Source of the DNA: Stramonita haemastoma | Lineage: Eukaryota > Mollusca > Gastropoda > Neogastropoda > Muricidae | Assembly (NCBI GenBank): GCA_030674155.1 | Contig: CM060329.1 | Location: 24,385,887-24,413,386, forward strand | DNA length: 27,500 nucleotides | Direction of reading: 5' to 3' | Part shown: positions 19,484 through 27,500 of the stretch, piece by piece | Position numbering within the stretch: the stretch's first letter is position 1 | Layout of the letters: every line of letters starts with the position of its first letter | Position numbers and translations under genes: made by a program | The notes under the pieces: model-generated | Told to the model about the DNA's origin: nothing | Seen by the model: the letters and a program-made list of their open reading frames with translations, nothing else | The model's database searches: none

Positions 19484-19514
19484 CGGGCACGCGCGCGCGT
19501 GTGCCTGTGTTCAG

Positions 19515-19772
19515 CTTTACAAACCATCGTGTAACTCTTGTTTCTCCAGGCACCAGCATGTTGAGGGCGGCCCCCATCTCCTCTCCCTCGCTGCCTTACC
19601 TCCCCTGACCCTGAAGAGGGCAGGTACCCATTTACAGCTGGGTGAACTGGGAGACAGTACTGAAGCCAAGGCGCGAAAACGGTCACCCATCCAATTGGTA
19701 ACCACGCCAATACTGTTTAACATATCTTGAGGAAAGCGAGTGCTCTCACCACTGAGCTGTCCAGTCTGCAAT
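19515..19772 (-). mobile_element. tRNA-5S composite SINE, family B, copy 4
   Basis: On the minus strand: tRNA half GACAGCTCAGTGGTGAGAGC then ACTCGCTTTCC; 5S half GGCGTGGTTACCAATTGGAT then GGGTGACCG; and the body TTGGCTTCAGTACTG, CAGCTGTAAATGGGTACC, CTCTTCAGGGTCAGGGGAGG, GGAGATGGGGGCCGCCC. The 3' end is lost near 19515. This is one of the two copies in which both promoter halves are well preserved. Confidence 0.92.
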
Positions 19773-20432
19773 CTGACTTACTTGACTTATGCCTATGGAT
19801 TTCCTGGGAGAACAAAGGGCCGCAACAACAACACTCCTCCAACGGATTCGGTTCTGGAGAGATCCAGTTCAGCTCTGCCCACGTCATGCATTCCATGGCT
19901 GTCTTCGTCTCTGCTTCGATGCTGCTGCGCCAGATCTGTGGTCTCACCTCACCTCACCTCACCTCATTCTCCTGACCGAATGGTCGTAGAGGAGACATGA
20001 GGATGTCGATAACGTTGTTCCCCTCCATCCAGGCCAGGCCGGTCCTCTGCCCTGCGGATCAGCGTTGCAATCTGTGGTCTAACGTTCTCTAAGTGTGTAA
20101 AGCGCATTTTCCGCTACTCTTTGCCCTTTTTTCCACCCTCCTCCTTGGCCTCCGTTCTTCTCCAAACTCCATTCAACGTGCCTGGCATCCCTCCCAGCTC
20201 ATCTTTAGCATGACAAGCTGCTGAAACCCACCCCTACCCCTACCCCTACGGCCCAGCCTCCCTCCCTCCCTCTCTGCCTCCCTCTCTGCTTGCCCTCTGT
20301 GGCCTGCAGCCATGGCAAATTGTCCTCTTCCCTGATGTGTTAAATTGGAAAAGGGGGAGGGGGACTGTTCCATTCAAAGTATAGGGCTGTTCTTTTGGAA
20401 GGCTTTTGCAGTGCATTGGGTGGTCGGTTGTC

Positions 20433-20436
<4 letters not shown>
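19773..20436. other. Unassigned, possibly an unknown repeat
   Basis: Higher-complexity sequence that may be an older interspersed repeat: CCATGGCTGTCTTCGTCTCT and GCTTCGATGCTGCTGCGCCA feel familiar from molluscan genomic sequence, but I cannot name a family. Contains a short (TCACC)n run at 19946-19965 and (CCCTA)n at 20230-20249. No gene supported. Confidence 0.4.

Positions 20437-20512
<76 letters not shown>
20437..20512. repeat. (GA)n microsatellite
   Basis: GA array with one GG break near 20471. Confidence 0.97.
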
Positions 20513-20513
<1 letters not shown>

Positions 20514-20702
20514 ATCACACAGAAGGCTTTGGAGGATGCTGGTTTTACGCCAGATTGTTGGATTTAGGTTGGATTTTTTTTTCTTTCGTGTCTTCTAGTC
20601 TTTGACACGATGGTCAATGTAGTGACAAGGGGGGCTGGTTAGGTTTTTTTGTTATTAGTAAAGCAGAGAGAAACTTCGTTTTGTTTCTGTTCCTTGTGGG
20701 AT

Positions 20703-20820
20703 ATGCATGTGTGTGTACATATCTGCATATATACACATATATATGTGTGTATATATGTATAATATGTATAATATATAATACATATTATATATATACATAT
20801 ATACATACACACCTATTTAT

Positions 20821-20851
<31 letters not shown>

Positions 20852-20868
20852 TATATATACATACATAT
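20703..20868. repeat. (AT)n/(ATAC)n/(GT)n simple sequence
   Basis: Mixed ATATGT, TATA and ATACAT repeats. Confidence 0.9.
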
Positions 20869-21457
20869 CTTCCCACTCCCACAAAAAGCATAGATCTAAC
20901 AATAAAAAAACAAAGCAATAAAACCAGAATCCCCCCCCCCTCTTCTAAAAAAAAAATCCCCACCACATTAAAAGTAAAACCTTACAATAGAAAACAATTA
21001 GATCTAGTAAAAAATAATAATAATTAATAATTTTAAAAAAATTATTAAAAGACATGGGCTGATGAAACAACCGCAGCAAGGAGGTTTTTGTTTCTCTCTT
21101 TTTTCCTCTTATTCCCTCATCAATGAAAGCAAAACAAAACAAAAAAACTTAAAACCTCTCTAAAAATTTAATGACCACACAACGTACCCTCTTAACCACA
21201 CAAGAAACCACCAAAAACAACCCCCAAAAAAAAACCAACACACACAACAACAACAACAACAACAAAAAAAACCCCTGGCAAACACTGCAAAGGGCACCGA
21301 AGTGACATTATAAGTCTGTTGACGTTCAATTACTTGCAACAAAAGTGAGGGATGAGATTAAGGACTTAGCTCCCTTAGTCCTCACCACGTAGTCTGTAGG
21401 TAGTGGACAAAGCACTTGATTCATTCCAGCTCCACCCGAGCGAAAACCTAATAGTAG
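20869..21457. other. Unassigned A-rich sequence
   Basis: A-rich with a C10 run near 20931, A-runs and an (AAC)n stretch at 21244-21265. No gene recognised. Confidence 0.5.
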
Positions 21458-21492
21458 GGGGGGGGGGAGGAGAGGGGGGGGGGGGGGGGTGA
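21455..21492. repeat. Poly(G) tract
   Basis: G10, GGAGGAGA and G16 runs; G-quadruplex-prone. Confidence 0.93.
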
Positions 21493-21720
21493 TGCCGGAC
21501 CAACGTGGTCAAAAATCTCCCTACTACTATACCCCTTCAAGTGATGGTGTGTGTGTGTGTAACTGAGCTGGACGTGCAGTGACCCACAGAGGATTAGAGC
21601 TCTAATCTGGACCCTACTGAAGGAGTGAGGGAGGTTTCGGTACCCTTAACTACTATCATACACATGGGGGGTCACTTTGCTGTTAAGTGAAGTTTTCTTT
21701 CCCAGTTGTGGGCTGGCTTT

Positions 21721-21757
21721 TTCCTTCCTTCCTTCCTTCCTTCCTTCCTTCCTTCCT
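21721..21757. repeat. (TTCC)n tetranucleotide array
   Basis: About nine tandem TTCC units just upstream of a family D SINE. Confidence 0.96.
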
Positions 21758-21792
21758 TATACTGTCCCTGCCACCTATGCTATTATTCCATA

Positions 21793-22184
21793 AAGGAAGG
21801 TGGCAGGATGGTTAAGACATTCGCCTGCCAACAAGTAAACCGTGAGGTTCTGGGTTCGATTCCCAGCCTCACCCTTTCTTTCCAGTTTGATGAAAAAAAA
21901 AATGAACTGAATGTCAAAGTCATTCGGATGAGACTATAAACCGAGAGCCCCGAGTGCGAACGCACGCAGAATATCTTGCACACACGTTAAAACCCCGTTC
22001 CACCTTTCGGGAGAGCAGGCCATTGTAAGCCGGTAAGAGCGGATGACAAAATTATAATTAAAAAAAAAAACAGTATGCATACAGGTGTTGTGTTTAGACA
22101 CCATCCCTAAGGAAAAATCGCGGAGTTGGAGCCTACTGGGCAGCTCGGGGCTATATCTGTATATAAAAAAAATAAATAAATAAA
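21793..22184 (+). mobile_element. tRNA-derived SINE, family D
   Basis: The head is the most tRNA-like in the window: GGTGGCAGGATGGTTAAGAC, a T-arm CTGGG-TTCGATT-CCCAG with a perfect 5-bp stem, and a GAGG...CCTC pair around it. The longer variable region suggests a Leu- or Ser-type ancestor. The body shares the family C core (CGGATGAGACTATAAACCG, CGAACGCACGCAGAATATC, CGTTAAAACCCCGTTCC) and ends with GTTTAGACACCATCCC and a (AAAT)n tail. The acceptor stem does not fully pair, so it is not a functional tRNA gene. Confidence 0.9.
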
Positions 22185-22185
22185 T

Positions 22186-22292
22186 GATGGGTAGGCTCTG
22201 CATCTGTGGCAACGCACTCTCCCCGGGGAGAGCAGCCCGAATTTCACGCAGAGAAATCTGCTGTGACATAAAGTGGAATAAAATGAAATAAA
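22186..22292 (+). mobile_element. SINE family A 3' fragment
   Basis: GGTAGGCTCTGCATCTGTGG, CAACGCACTCTCCCCGGG, GAATTTCACGCAGAGAAATC and TGCTGTGACATA match the 3' part of family A at 5870-5955 and 22640-22710, ending in AAAATGAAAT repeats. It lies between the family D copy and a full family A copy. Confidence 0.88.
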
Positions 22293-22308
22293 ATGAATAG
22301 AGATTTAG

Positions 22309-22449
22309 CGTGGTGGATTGGTGGTCTAGAGGTTACTAACGCGCCTGCCTAGAAATGCGAAAAAGTCCGAGTGTGCGGTGGTTTGAATCCCATTTGGGCC
22401 GAAAACTTTTCTCCCATCCATTAGACCATAAGCGGTGGTCTGGGTGCTA

Positions 22450-22480
<31 letters not shown>

Positions 22481-22747
22481 CGTGTGTTACACATTAATTT
22501 ATCGCACGTAAAAGAACCCACGGCAACAAGAACGTTGTCCCTGGCCAAATTTTGTAGGAAAAAAGCCACTTGATAGGAAAACAAATACAACTGCAGACAG
22601 GAAAAAGACCCCCCAAACCAAAAAATAATGGGTGCCGCTGCACTTGTGACGACGCGCTCTCCCCGGGGAGGCAACCCGAATTTCACGCTGAGAAATCTGC
22701 TGTGACATAAAGGGGTATGAAATAAAATAAAATAAAATAAAATAAAT
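22309..22747 (+). mobile_element. tRNA-derived SINE, family A, copy 3
   Basis: Complete-looking. Head GGTGGTCTAGAGG, box B GGTTTGAATCCC near 22380, core CTTTCGGATGAGACGATAAA at 22452, CCGAGGTCCCGTGTG, GCACGTAAAAGAACCCACGG, TGTCCCTGGCCAAATTTTG, CAGACAGGAAAAAG, CTTGTGACGACGCGCTC, GAGAAATCTGCTGTGACATA and a (AAAAT)n tail. It is the best preserved copy of the family in the window. Confidence 0.95.
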
Positions 22748-22861
22748 AGCATATAGCGTTGAGAAAGAATTCGGAGTGGTGGTGTTTTGTAATTGGCTGC
22801 AGTTTTTTCGGTTCAGTTGGTGACTGTTTTTTTTTCCACATGAAGAATGACTTCACTGCAA

Positions 22862-22902
22862 TGCTAGCAGTAGCAGCAGCAGTAGAAGTAGTAGCAGCAG
22901 CA
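22862..22902. repeat. (AGC/AGT)n trinucleotide run
   Basis: Short imperfect AGC and AGT triplets. Confidence 0.85.
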
Positions 22903-22948
22903 TTTTGTTCTTGTGATTTTGCTAGGTGAAATTTCCTTTCTCTCTTGT

Positions 22949-23268
22949 TCTTTCTTTCTTGGGGCGGGATAGCTCAGTGGTCAGAGCGTTCGCTTTCCCC
23001 CAGTCAAGTTAAGCAGCATCGAGCATGGTTACCAGTTGGATAGGTGACCGTTTGCGCGCCTTGGCTTCAGTACAGTCCCCCCAGTTCACCCAGCTGTCAA
23101 TGTGTATCTGCCCTCTTTAGGGCCACGGAAGGTACAGCAGCGAGGGAGAGGAGATGGGCGCCGCCCTCAACGTGCTGGCCCCTAGAGAAAGCTGAGGTCT
23201 CTGACACTTTGCTCCCCAACGACCGCCTAGGTTATGGGACACCTTTACCTTTTACCTCTTTCTTTCTT
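22949..23268 (+). mobile_element. tRNA-5S composite SINE, family B, complete copy with TSD
   Basis: The element spans 22961-23256. Head: tRNA-like CGGGATAGCTCAGTGGTCAG then AGCGTTCGC. Next is a segment matching the 5S rRNA internal control region: GTTAAGCAGCATCGAGC (box A), GGTTACC (intermediate element), GTTGGATAGGTGACCG (box C). Then the body TTGGCTTCAGTACAG, CACCCAGCTGTCAATG, GGAGATGGGCGCCGCCC, CTGAGGTCTCTGACAC, ending GGGACACCTTTACC. It is flanked by the identical 12-mer TCTTTCTTTCTT at 22949-22960 and 23257-23268, a likely target-site duplication, though low in complexity. Confidence 0.93.
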
Positions 23269-23481
23269 AATTAATGCCAGCCAAGACAGAGGTAGCAGTA
23301 ACAAGCATGGGCAGCAACTAGCCGTGGGTAAGAACACATGCAAGCAACAACAACCGTGACCCACCACACAATTCCGCTGGGTGGATAAAGTAAGGACAAT
23401 ATTTGCATTATGGAAAGCAGCCCAGCGGTTCTCTCAGCCAAGAAGAAAGCGGTTGACCTTAATGATACTGGACCTCGGCAC

Positions 23482-23484
<3 letters not shown>

Positions 23485-23532
<48 letters not shown>

Positions 23533-23637
23533 ACACACACACACACACACACACTCCACCACACACTACACACACACCTACACACGCCACAACACACGAC
23601 ACACACACACACCACACACATCACACACACACACACA

Positions 23638-23680
<43 letters not shown>

Positions 23681-23683
23681 ACA
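23485..23683. repeat. (CA)n microsatellite with breaks
   Basis: CA array broken by CC, TCC, CTA and TCA insertions over about 200 bases. Confidence 0.96.
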
Positions 23684-24360
23684 GGTACCCTGCAACTCCA
23701 GTCACCGAACACCTTAATCCCACCCAAACCCCATTGTCTTCACTGGGCTGAGCTATCCAAACACGGGAGTATAATCACCAGAACCCTCTAAACTCGCTGA
23801 GATTCTGCAAATCTTTTCTGATCCCAGGAAACACAGAAACACAAAAACACAAGAAGGACCTTACTGGGCACACACACACACAAAAAAAAATCCTGCACAA
23901 GCACCCTGGCAAAGCTGCCCTGGGCTGAAGGGACATGGCAAACTTCTGCTGTTGTAGTGTCATTCTTGAGTCTGAAACAGAGTAGTGTCCGTGAAAGTTA
24001 TAGACTGACTGTTGGTTTTCAATCACCGGTGTCAACGTTAAGCTGGGTAGGAGTGGATTAATTAAGCTCTGGGTTTGGCCACAGCGCTTTTTTTTTTTTT
24101 TTTTTTTTGGGGGGGGGGGACAAGGGTTCGAACAGTCTACACACTGCTTAGTGCTCGAAGTAGGGATCGTAGGACACTCAGTTGGTTGAAATGAGGACAG
24201 TGTCATATTGAGTGTTTTTTTTATTCACAATCCATTTTCAGAACCAGCCGATGGTTTTGTTTGGGGTTTTGGGGGACGATTGAGACTTGTTTTGTAGCAG
24301 AAAAACAACCAGAAAAGAGCTGGAAGCAATTTTTAATCACACAAACAACATTAAAGAAGA
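23684..24360. other. Unassigned sequence with T/G junction
   Basis: Mixed-composition sequence. A T18-G11 junction lies at 24091-24119, followed by a box-B-like GGGTTCGAAC at 24124-24133 with no matching box A or SINE body recognised. No gene supported. Confidence 0.4.
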
Positions 24361-24364
24361 TCAC

Positions 24365-24542
24365 TTTGAGACCGTTTGGGGGGACCCTGAAAAGTCGACC
24401 ACCATTCTTCATTCCAGTATGCTGGAAGCATAATTATTTTGAAAAAAATTATTTCACAAAAAAACTTTTTTTTTATATCATTTTGAGACCGTTTTTTTTT
24501 TGAGGGGGGGGCTGAAAAGTCAACCACAATTCTTCATTCCAG
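24365..24542 (+). repeat. Imperfect tandem duplication, about 120-bp period
   Basis: TTTGAGACCGTTT...CTGAAAAGTC...CCAC...ATTCTTCATTCCAG occurs at 24365-24417 and again at 24482-24542. The homopolymer between the shared blocks changed from G6 to T10 plus G8. Confidence 0.85.
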
Positions 24543-24721
24543 CAGCTCCAAACCTATTGTTCCTCTAGCCCTGCCCACAACAGCACAGCTGTGGTACAAG
24601 AATTTGGTTAGAGGTGTGCAGAAAAGTTGTTTACATCATGCTACAGATCTTCAGGTGTACTAACCCCTTGTAGGATCGTATGGCAGTGTCACCTAGGGTG
24701 AAAAGTTTGTGTTTGTCTATT

Positions 24722-24775
24722 AGAAAACCTCTTTGAGGAAGATTAATATACCGAAACGTTAGAGACTACAACTAC
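24722..24775 (+). mobile_element. Possible Penelope-like element 3' remnant
   Basis: TTTGAGGAAGATTAATATAC followed by CGAAACGTTAGAGAC resembles the conserved TGATGAAG...CGAAACGTT phrase at the ends of Penelope-like retroelements, whose hammerhead motifs use CTGATGA and GAAA. The first core element is mutated (TTGAGGA), and no GIY-YIG or reverse transcriptase frame is visible. Weak. Confidence 0.25.
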
Positions 24776-24788
24776 ACAACTTGTTTGT

Positions 24789-24904
24789 TCTCTCTCTCTC
24801 TCTCTCTCTCTCTCGCTCTCGCTCCTCGCTCGATATCATATATATCATATATATAATTTACTATCTTATTGTGTGCGTATGTGTATATGTATGTGTGTAT
24901 GTAT

Positions 24905-24937
<33 letters not shown>

Positions 24938-24957
24938 ATATATATAATATATATATA
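24789..24957. repeat. (CT)n then (AT)n arrays
   Basis: CT repeats with CG variants to 24825, then ATAT and GTAT repeats to 24957. Confidence 0.94.
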
Positions 24958-25700
24958 AGTCCCAAGTTGACCAAATTCCCTAAAAACTATAATAAAAAAA
25001 CCCTGTCATTTCAAAACCTCCAGCACAAAACTCGACAACCGTTCATCAAGGAAAAGACTCCTGTCGCCCAGTGACAAACCATTCCGCCAACCAACCATCT
25101 TTCCATCCCAACCCATCCCATAATAGTCTGCTGATTGCTGCCTTGAGTCGAGCAGTCTGGTCCCCGTTACCAGCTCTTGTGATAGCTAATGACACAAACT
25201 CCAATTAAAATGTCGTCTGCGTCTGATCACTTCCGTCCCCAGCGGCTGCCAAGGACGCCACTCGCGAGGAAAAGACGACAGCTCCAGGGGAGGAAGAGAG
25301 AGGGAAACAAAGGAGATGGACCTGAACAATTTTAACCAAGGCAGAGCAGCAAACACTTTTTCAGAACAAGGAGTTTGGTTAAAAATTTCGACCTCAAGCT
25401 CTTGAGTTTATTTTAAAATGGATGAAAAGGGTGATGTTGCAGTTTTTTTTGGGGGGGAGGAAGAGCTGGTGGAAACTCTTAGTGACCTTGGAAACAGTAA
25501 ATTTGCTCTTAAAAGAGGAGACATGGGTCGCAGAAGGTTGGAGTTCAAAACTCCTCAGTTTTAAGTCAGTTTGCTGATGTTCAAGGGATGTGAGGATAAG
25601 AGGAACTTTGACATTAATCCCCAGTTAGTTGTTGTTATAATAAATAATTCCCTAGACATTTTCCAATTCCAGGGCTTATATTTTTGCTGCTGCTCTGTCT
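24958..25700. other. Unassigned unique sequence
   Basis: One of the longer non-repetitive stretches. 25170-25225 contains TAATGACA and CAATTAAAA, homeodomain-like cores that could belong to a regulatory element; this is only a motif observation. A small frame at 25418-25564 is listed separately. Confidence 0.4.
25418..25564 (+). other. Small open frame, unrecognised
   Basis: A 48-codon ATG-to-TAA frame encoding a charged peptide that begins MDEKGDVAVFFGG and ends LEFKTPQF, with no simple-sequence repetition. It crosses a T8G7 homopolymer junction, which makes the frame sensitive to single-base length errors. No domain, promoter or splice site supports it, so it may be a chance frame or a piece of a larger gene. 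Confidence 0.15.
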
Positions 25701-25825
25701 GTCTGTCTGTTGATTGTTTGTGTTGTTTTGTTGTTTGCCTGTCTGTCTGTCTGTCACTCTCTCCCCTCCCTCCCTCTCTCTCTCTCTCTCTCTCTCCCCT
25801 CTCTTCTCTCTCTCTCTCTCTCTCC

Positions 25826-25859
<34 letters not shown>

Positions 25860-25962
25860 CTCTCTCTCCTCTCTCTCCCTCTCTCTCCCTCTCTCTCTCT
25901 CCCTCTCTCTCTCTCTCCCTCCTCTCTCTCTCTCTCTCCCTCCTCTCTCTCTCTCTCTCTCT

Positions 25963-26004
<42 letters not shown>

Positions 26005-26060
26005 CTCCTCCTCTCTCTCTTCTTCTCTCTCTCCACCCTGCCACCTCCTCTCTCTCTATC
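25700..26060. repeat. (CTGT)n then long (CT)n array
   Basis: CTGT tetranucleotides, then about 290 bases of CT with frequent CCCT and TCCT breaks. Open frames of up to 175 codons on both strands are repeat translations. Confidence 0.97.
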
Positions 26061-26295
26061 TCTGGGAAAAAAAGATAAGAAATGGAGTGGGATAGACAGA
26101 AAGAAAAAAAAAGTTCTCTCTACTATCTTTTCCCCACTATACCATTCTCTCTTTCCCAACACCTATGCCTATGTTTTCTTCCCTAACTACTGTCCTCCAC
26201 TCTCTTTCCACAAACCCAGTCCCTAGACCTTAGCCTTACTACACCCCGGGCAAAGAAGGTGGCAGGCACCAGAGGTTTCAGACCTGATTTCCATT

Positions 26296-26694
26296 GATCT
26301 CTGACCAGAGGGATTCCCTTTGCTGACTAAACAGGCACTTCTGGCCAGCATCACATCAAGGATTAGTCAGGCCCTCAGTGCTTAGGCAGACCATTCTGCT
26401 GAATTATCAGGAAATTTGGATCAATTAGCAGGCAGGAGAGAGAGAGGAGATCTGACTGTTGAGGAGGAGCAAGGCGTTGATTGGATGACTGGGAAAGACA
26501 CACGTGGTCCAGGTTCTGTCCCTTGTCTTGCTGTTTGGGTGTTGTGTGGCTGTGAGTGAGTGAGGCTGGGTGTTGGATGGAGAGAGAGAGAGGGGGGGGG
26601 TGAGGAGGTGAGGGTGGGGGGGGGGAGTGTTCTGGCCTGGTAAAACTGCTGTGTCAACATCTCGCTTCTTTGTCCTATCCTGTCTCTTATGTCT
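26296..26694 (+). repeat. Left arm of long inverted repeat
   Basis: Begins GATCTCTGACCAGAGGGATT and runs to about TGTCTCTTATGTCT. It is the reverse complement of 27108-27500, with scattered substitutions and small indels (I estimate roughly 10% differences by eye). Includes a GA/G-rich low-complexity part at 26580-26630. Confidence 0.92.
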
Positions 26695-26764
26695 TTGCTT
26701 GGAAGAGAAATAGTAACTAGGTATGCATGTCCTTCTTCCATGGTCCTGTGGCCATGCTAAATTT

Positions 26765-27058
26765 CTAGTCTGACCTGGATGGCAAAGTGTGCCATTGATC
26801 ACAGTGACCCCATGAGTATCCATGTTTTTTCCTAGAGCTCTGTTGGGCTACACTATCTCCGGTGTGGCAAAGGTTTGAAGGTAGGACAAGACAGGACTGC
26901 AAGATAGGGGAGGGAGGTTGTGGGCCTGTGCCACAGGGGCACTGGCCAGTGTGGGATATTTTCAGGCTGTGGAGATGGGATAGGAGTTGACAGTGTCCTG
27001 CTTGCAGTCTAAAGATGGGGACTTGAGCAGCTCTGTATAACTTCAGAATGTCTGTCAT
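26765..27058 (-). mobile_element. Degraded non-LTR retrotransposon ORF2 C-terminal fragment
   Basis: The minus-strand frame reads VPIFRLQAGHCQLLSHLHSL then QCPCGTG...PILQSC, the same C-terminal layout as the fragment at 10851-11111 and typical of LINE ORF2 tails. The motif's histidine is replaced (PIL for HIL) while the cysteines at residues 40, 42 and 56 of the frame remain. Sequence upstream on the minus strand is out of frame or diverged. It lies in the spacer between the two inverted-repeat arms. Confidence 0.65.
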
Positions 27059-27107
27059 CCTTGTTGTTTTCTGGCCTGAAACTCATGTACTGGCATCCTG
27101 CTTTCCT

Positions 27108-27500
27108 CAAGACATAAGAGACAGAACAAAAAGAGCAAGATGTTGACACAGCAGTTTTACCAGGCCAGAACCCTCCCCCCACCCCACCCCTCACCCTCCC
27201 TCACCCCACCCTCTCTCTCTCCATCCAACACCCAGCCTCACTCACAGCCACACAACACCCAAACAACAGGACAAGGGACAGAACTGTGGACCACGTGTGT
27301 CTTTCCCAGTCCTCCAATCAACGCCTTGCTCCTCAACAGTCAGATCTCCTCTCTCTCCTGCCTGCTAATTGATCCAAATTTCCTGATCATTCAGCAGGAA
27401 TACTCTGCCTAAGCACTGAGGGCCTGACTAATCCTTGCTGTGATGCTGGGCCAGAAGTGCCATGTTTAGTCAGCAAATGGAATCCCTCTGGTCAGAGATC
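27108..27500 (-). repeat. Right arm of long inverted repeat (runs off window)
   Basis: Reverse complement of 26296-26694. It contains the same landmarks in reverse: ATGTTGACACAGCAGTTTTA, CACACAACACCCAAACA, CAATCAACGCCTTGCTCC, AATTGATCCAAATTTCCTGA, and ends GGTCAGAGATC at the window edge. The true outer end may lie beyond 27500. Confidence 0.92.

Noticed and set aside
19717..19975. Frames on both strands across a family B SINE edge and the next sequence
   Set aside because: Overlap of a SINE head and an unassigned repeat; no domain and both strands open.
20230..20249. Telomere-like (CCCTA)n
   Set aside because: Only about three imperfect units (CCCCTA), too short and not the TTAGGG type; simple low-complexity sequence.
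21810..21875. A functional tRNA gene
   Set aside because: The T-arm is good but the acceptor stem does not fully pair and the sequence continues into a SINE body, so it is a tRNA-derived SINE head.
22990..23060. A 5S rRNA gene or pseudogene
   Set aside because: Only the internal control region matches; it is embedded in a SINE that recurs with the same fusion, so it is not a 5S gene.
25571..26226. Overlapping 170-175 codon frames
   Set aside because: Translations of the long CT array, open on both strands, with no non-repeat domain.
26000..27500. CRISPR-like or bacterial features
   Set aside because: No spaced direct repeats with unique spacers, and SINEs, LINE tails and microsatellites show an animal genome.

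Overview
The window looks like a non-coding, repeat-saturated stretch of an animal nuclear genome. A gastropod or other mollusc is the best fit, but this is an inference: it rests on tRNA-derived SINEs whose body sequence resembles, from memory, SINEs common in gastropods, on a tRNA/5S rRNA composite SINE, and on very dense (CA)n, (GA)n and (ACAG)n arrays. No complete protein-coding gene can be supported. Almost every long open frame is a translated microsatellite.

Retroelements fall into recognisable groups (names are local to this report). Family A is a tRNA-headed SINE with a conserved central block around CGGATGAGACGATAAACC (5013-5548 minus, 5548-5972 plus, 22309-22747 plus, fragment 22186-22292). 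Family B is a SINE whose 5' end joins a tRNA-like half to the internal control region of 5S rRNA (9778-9956, 10345-10443 minus, 11190-11466, 18288-18570, 19515-19772 minus, 22961-23256). Family C is a tRNA-headed SINE carrying a variant of the family A core (11788-12040, 15603-15950 minus, 16115-16468, 18571-18962 minus). Family D (21793-22184, partial 18975-19172) shares that core under a different tRNA head. Family E is a different tRNA SINE (1330-1610, fragment 11110-11190). Two decayed C-terminal fragments of non-LTR retrotransposon ORF2 lie on the minus strand (10851-11111 and 26765-27058). The second sits between the arms of a roughly 395-bp inverted repeat at 26296-27500 that runs off the right edge.

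Layout: 1-3.3 kb is mostly microsatellites plus one SINE and a 147-bp hairpin. 3.3-5.0 kb is AT-rich and unassigned. 5.0-6.0 kb is a head-to-head SINE pair. 6.5-7.3 kb is CA/GT arrays. 7.36-8.9 kb is the only gene-like part, with a possible 30-codon first exon on the minus strand with a splice donor and upstream CRE sites, and a GC-rich promoter-like segment about 1.2 kb away. 9-12 kb is SINE and LINE debris. 11.7-18 kb is dominated by GA arrays and a second head-to-head SINE pair. 18.1-19.8 kb is GC boxes and nested SINEs. 19.8-25.7 kb mixes unassigned sequence with a SINE cluster at 21.8-23.3 kb. 25.7-27.5 kb holds a CT array and the large inverted repeat.

The most interesting points are the composite tRNA-5S SINE, one copy of which has a 12-bp target-site duplication; the reuse of one central domain under different tRNA heads; retroelement 3' ends that run directly into (GA)n or (ATACA)n arrays, which suggests the tails seeded the microsatellites; and the long inverted repeat.
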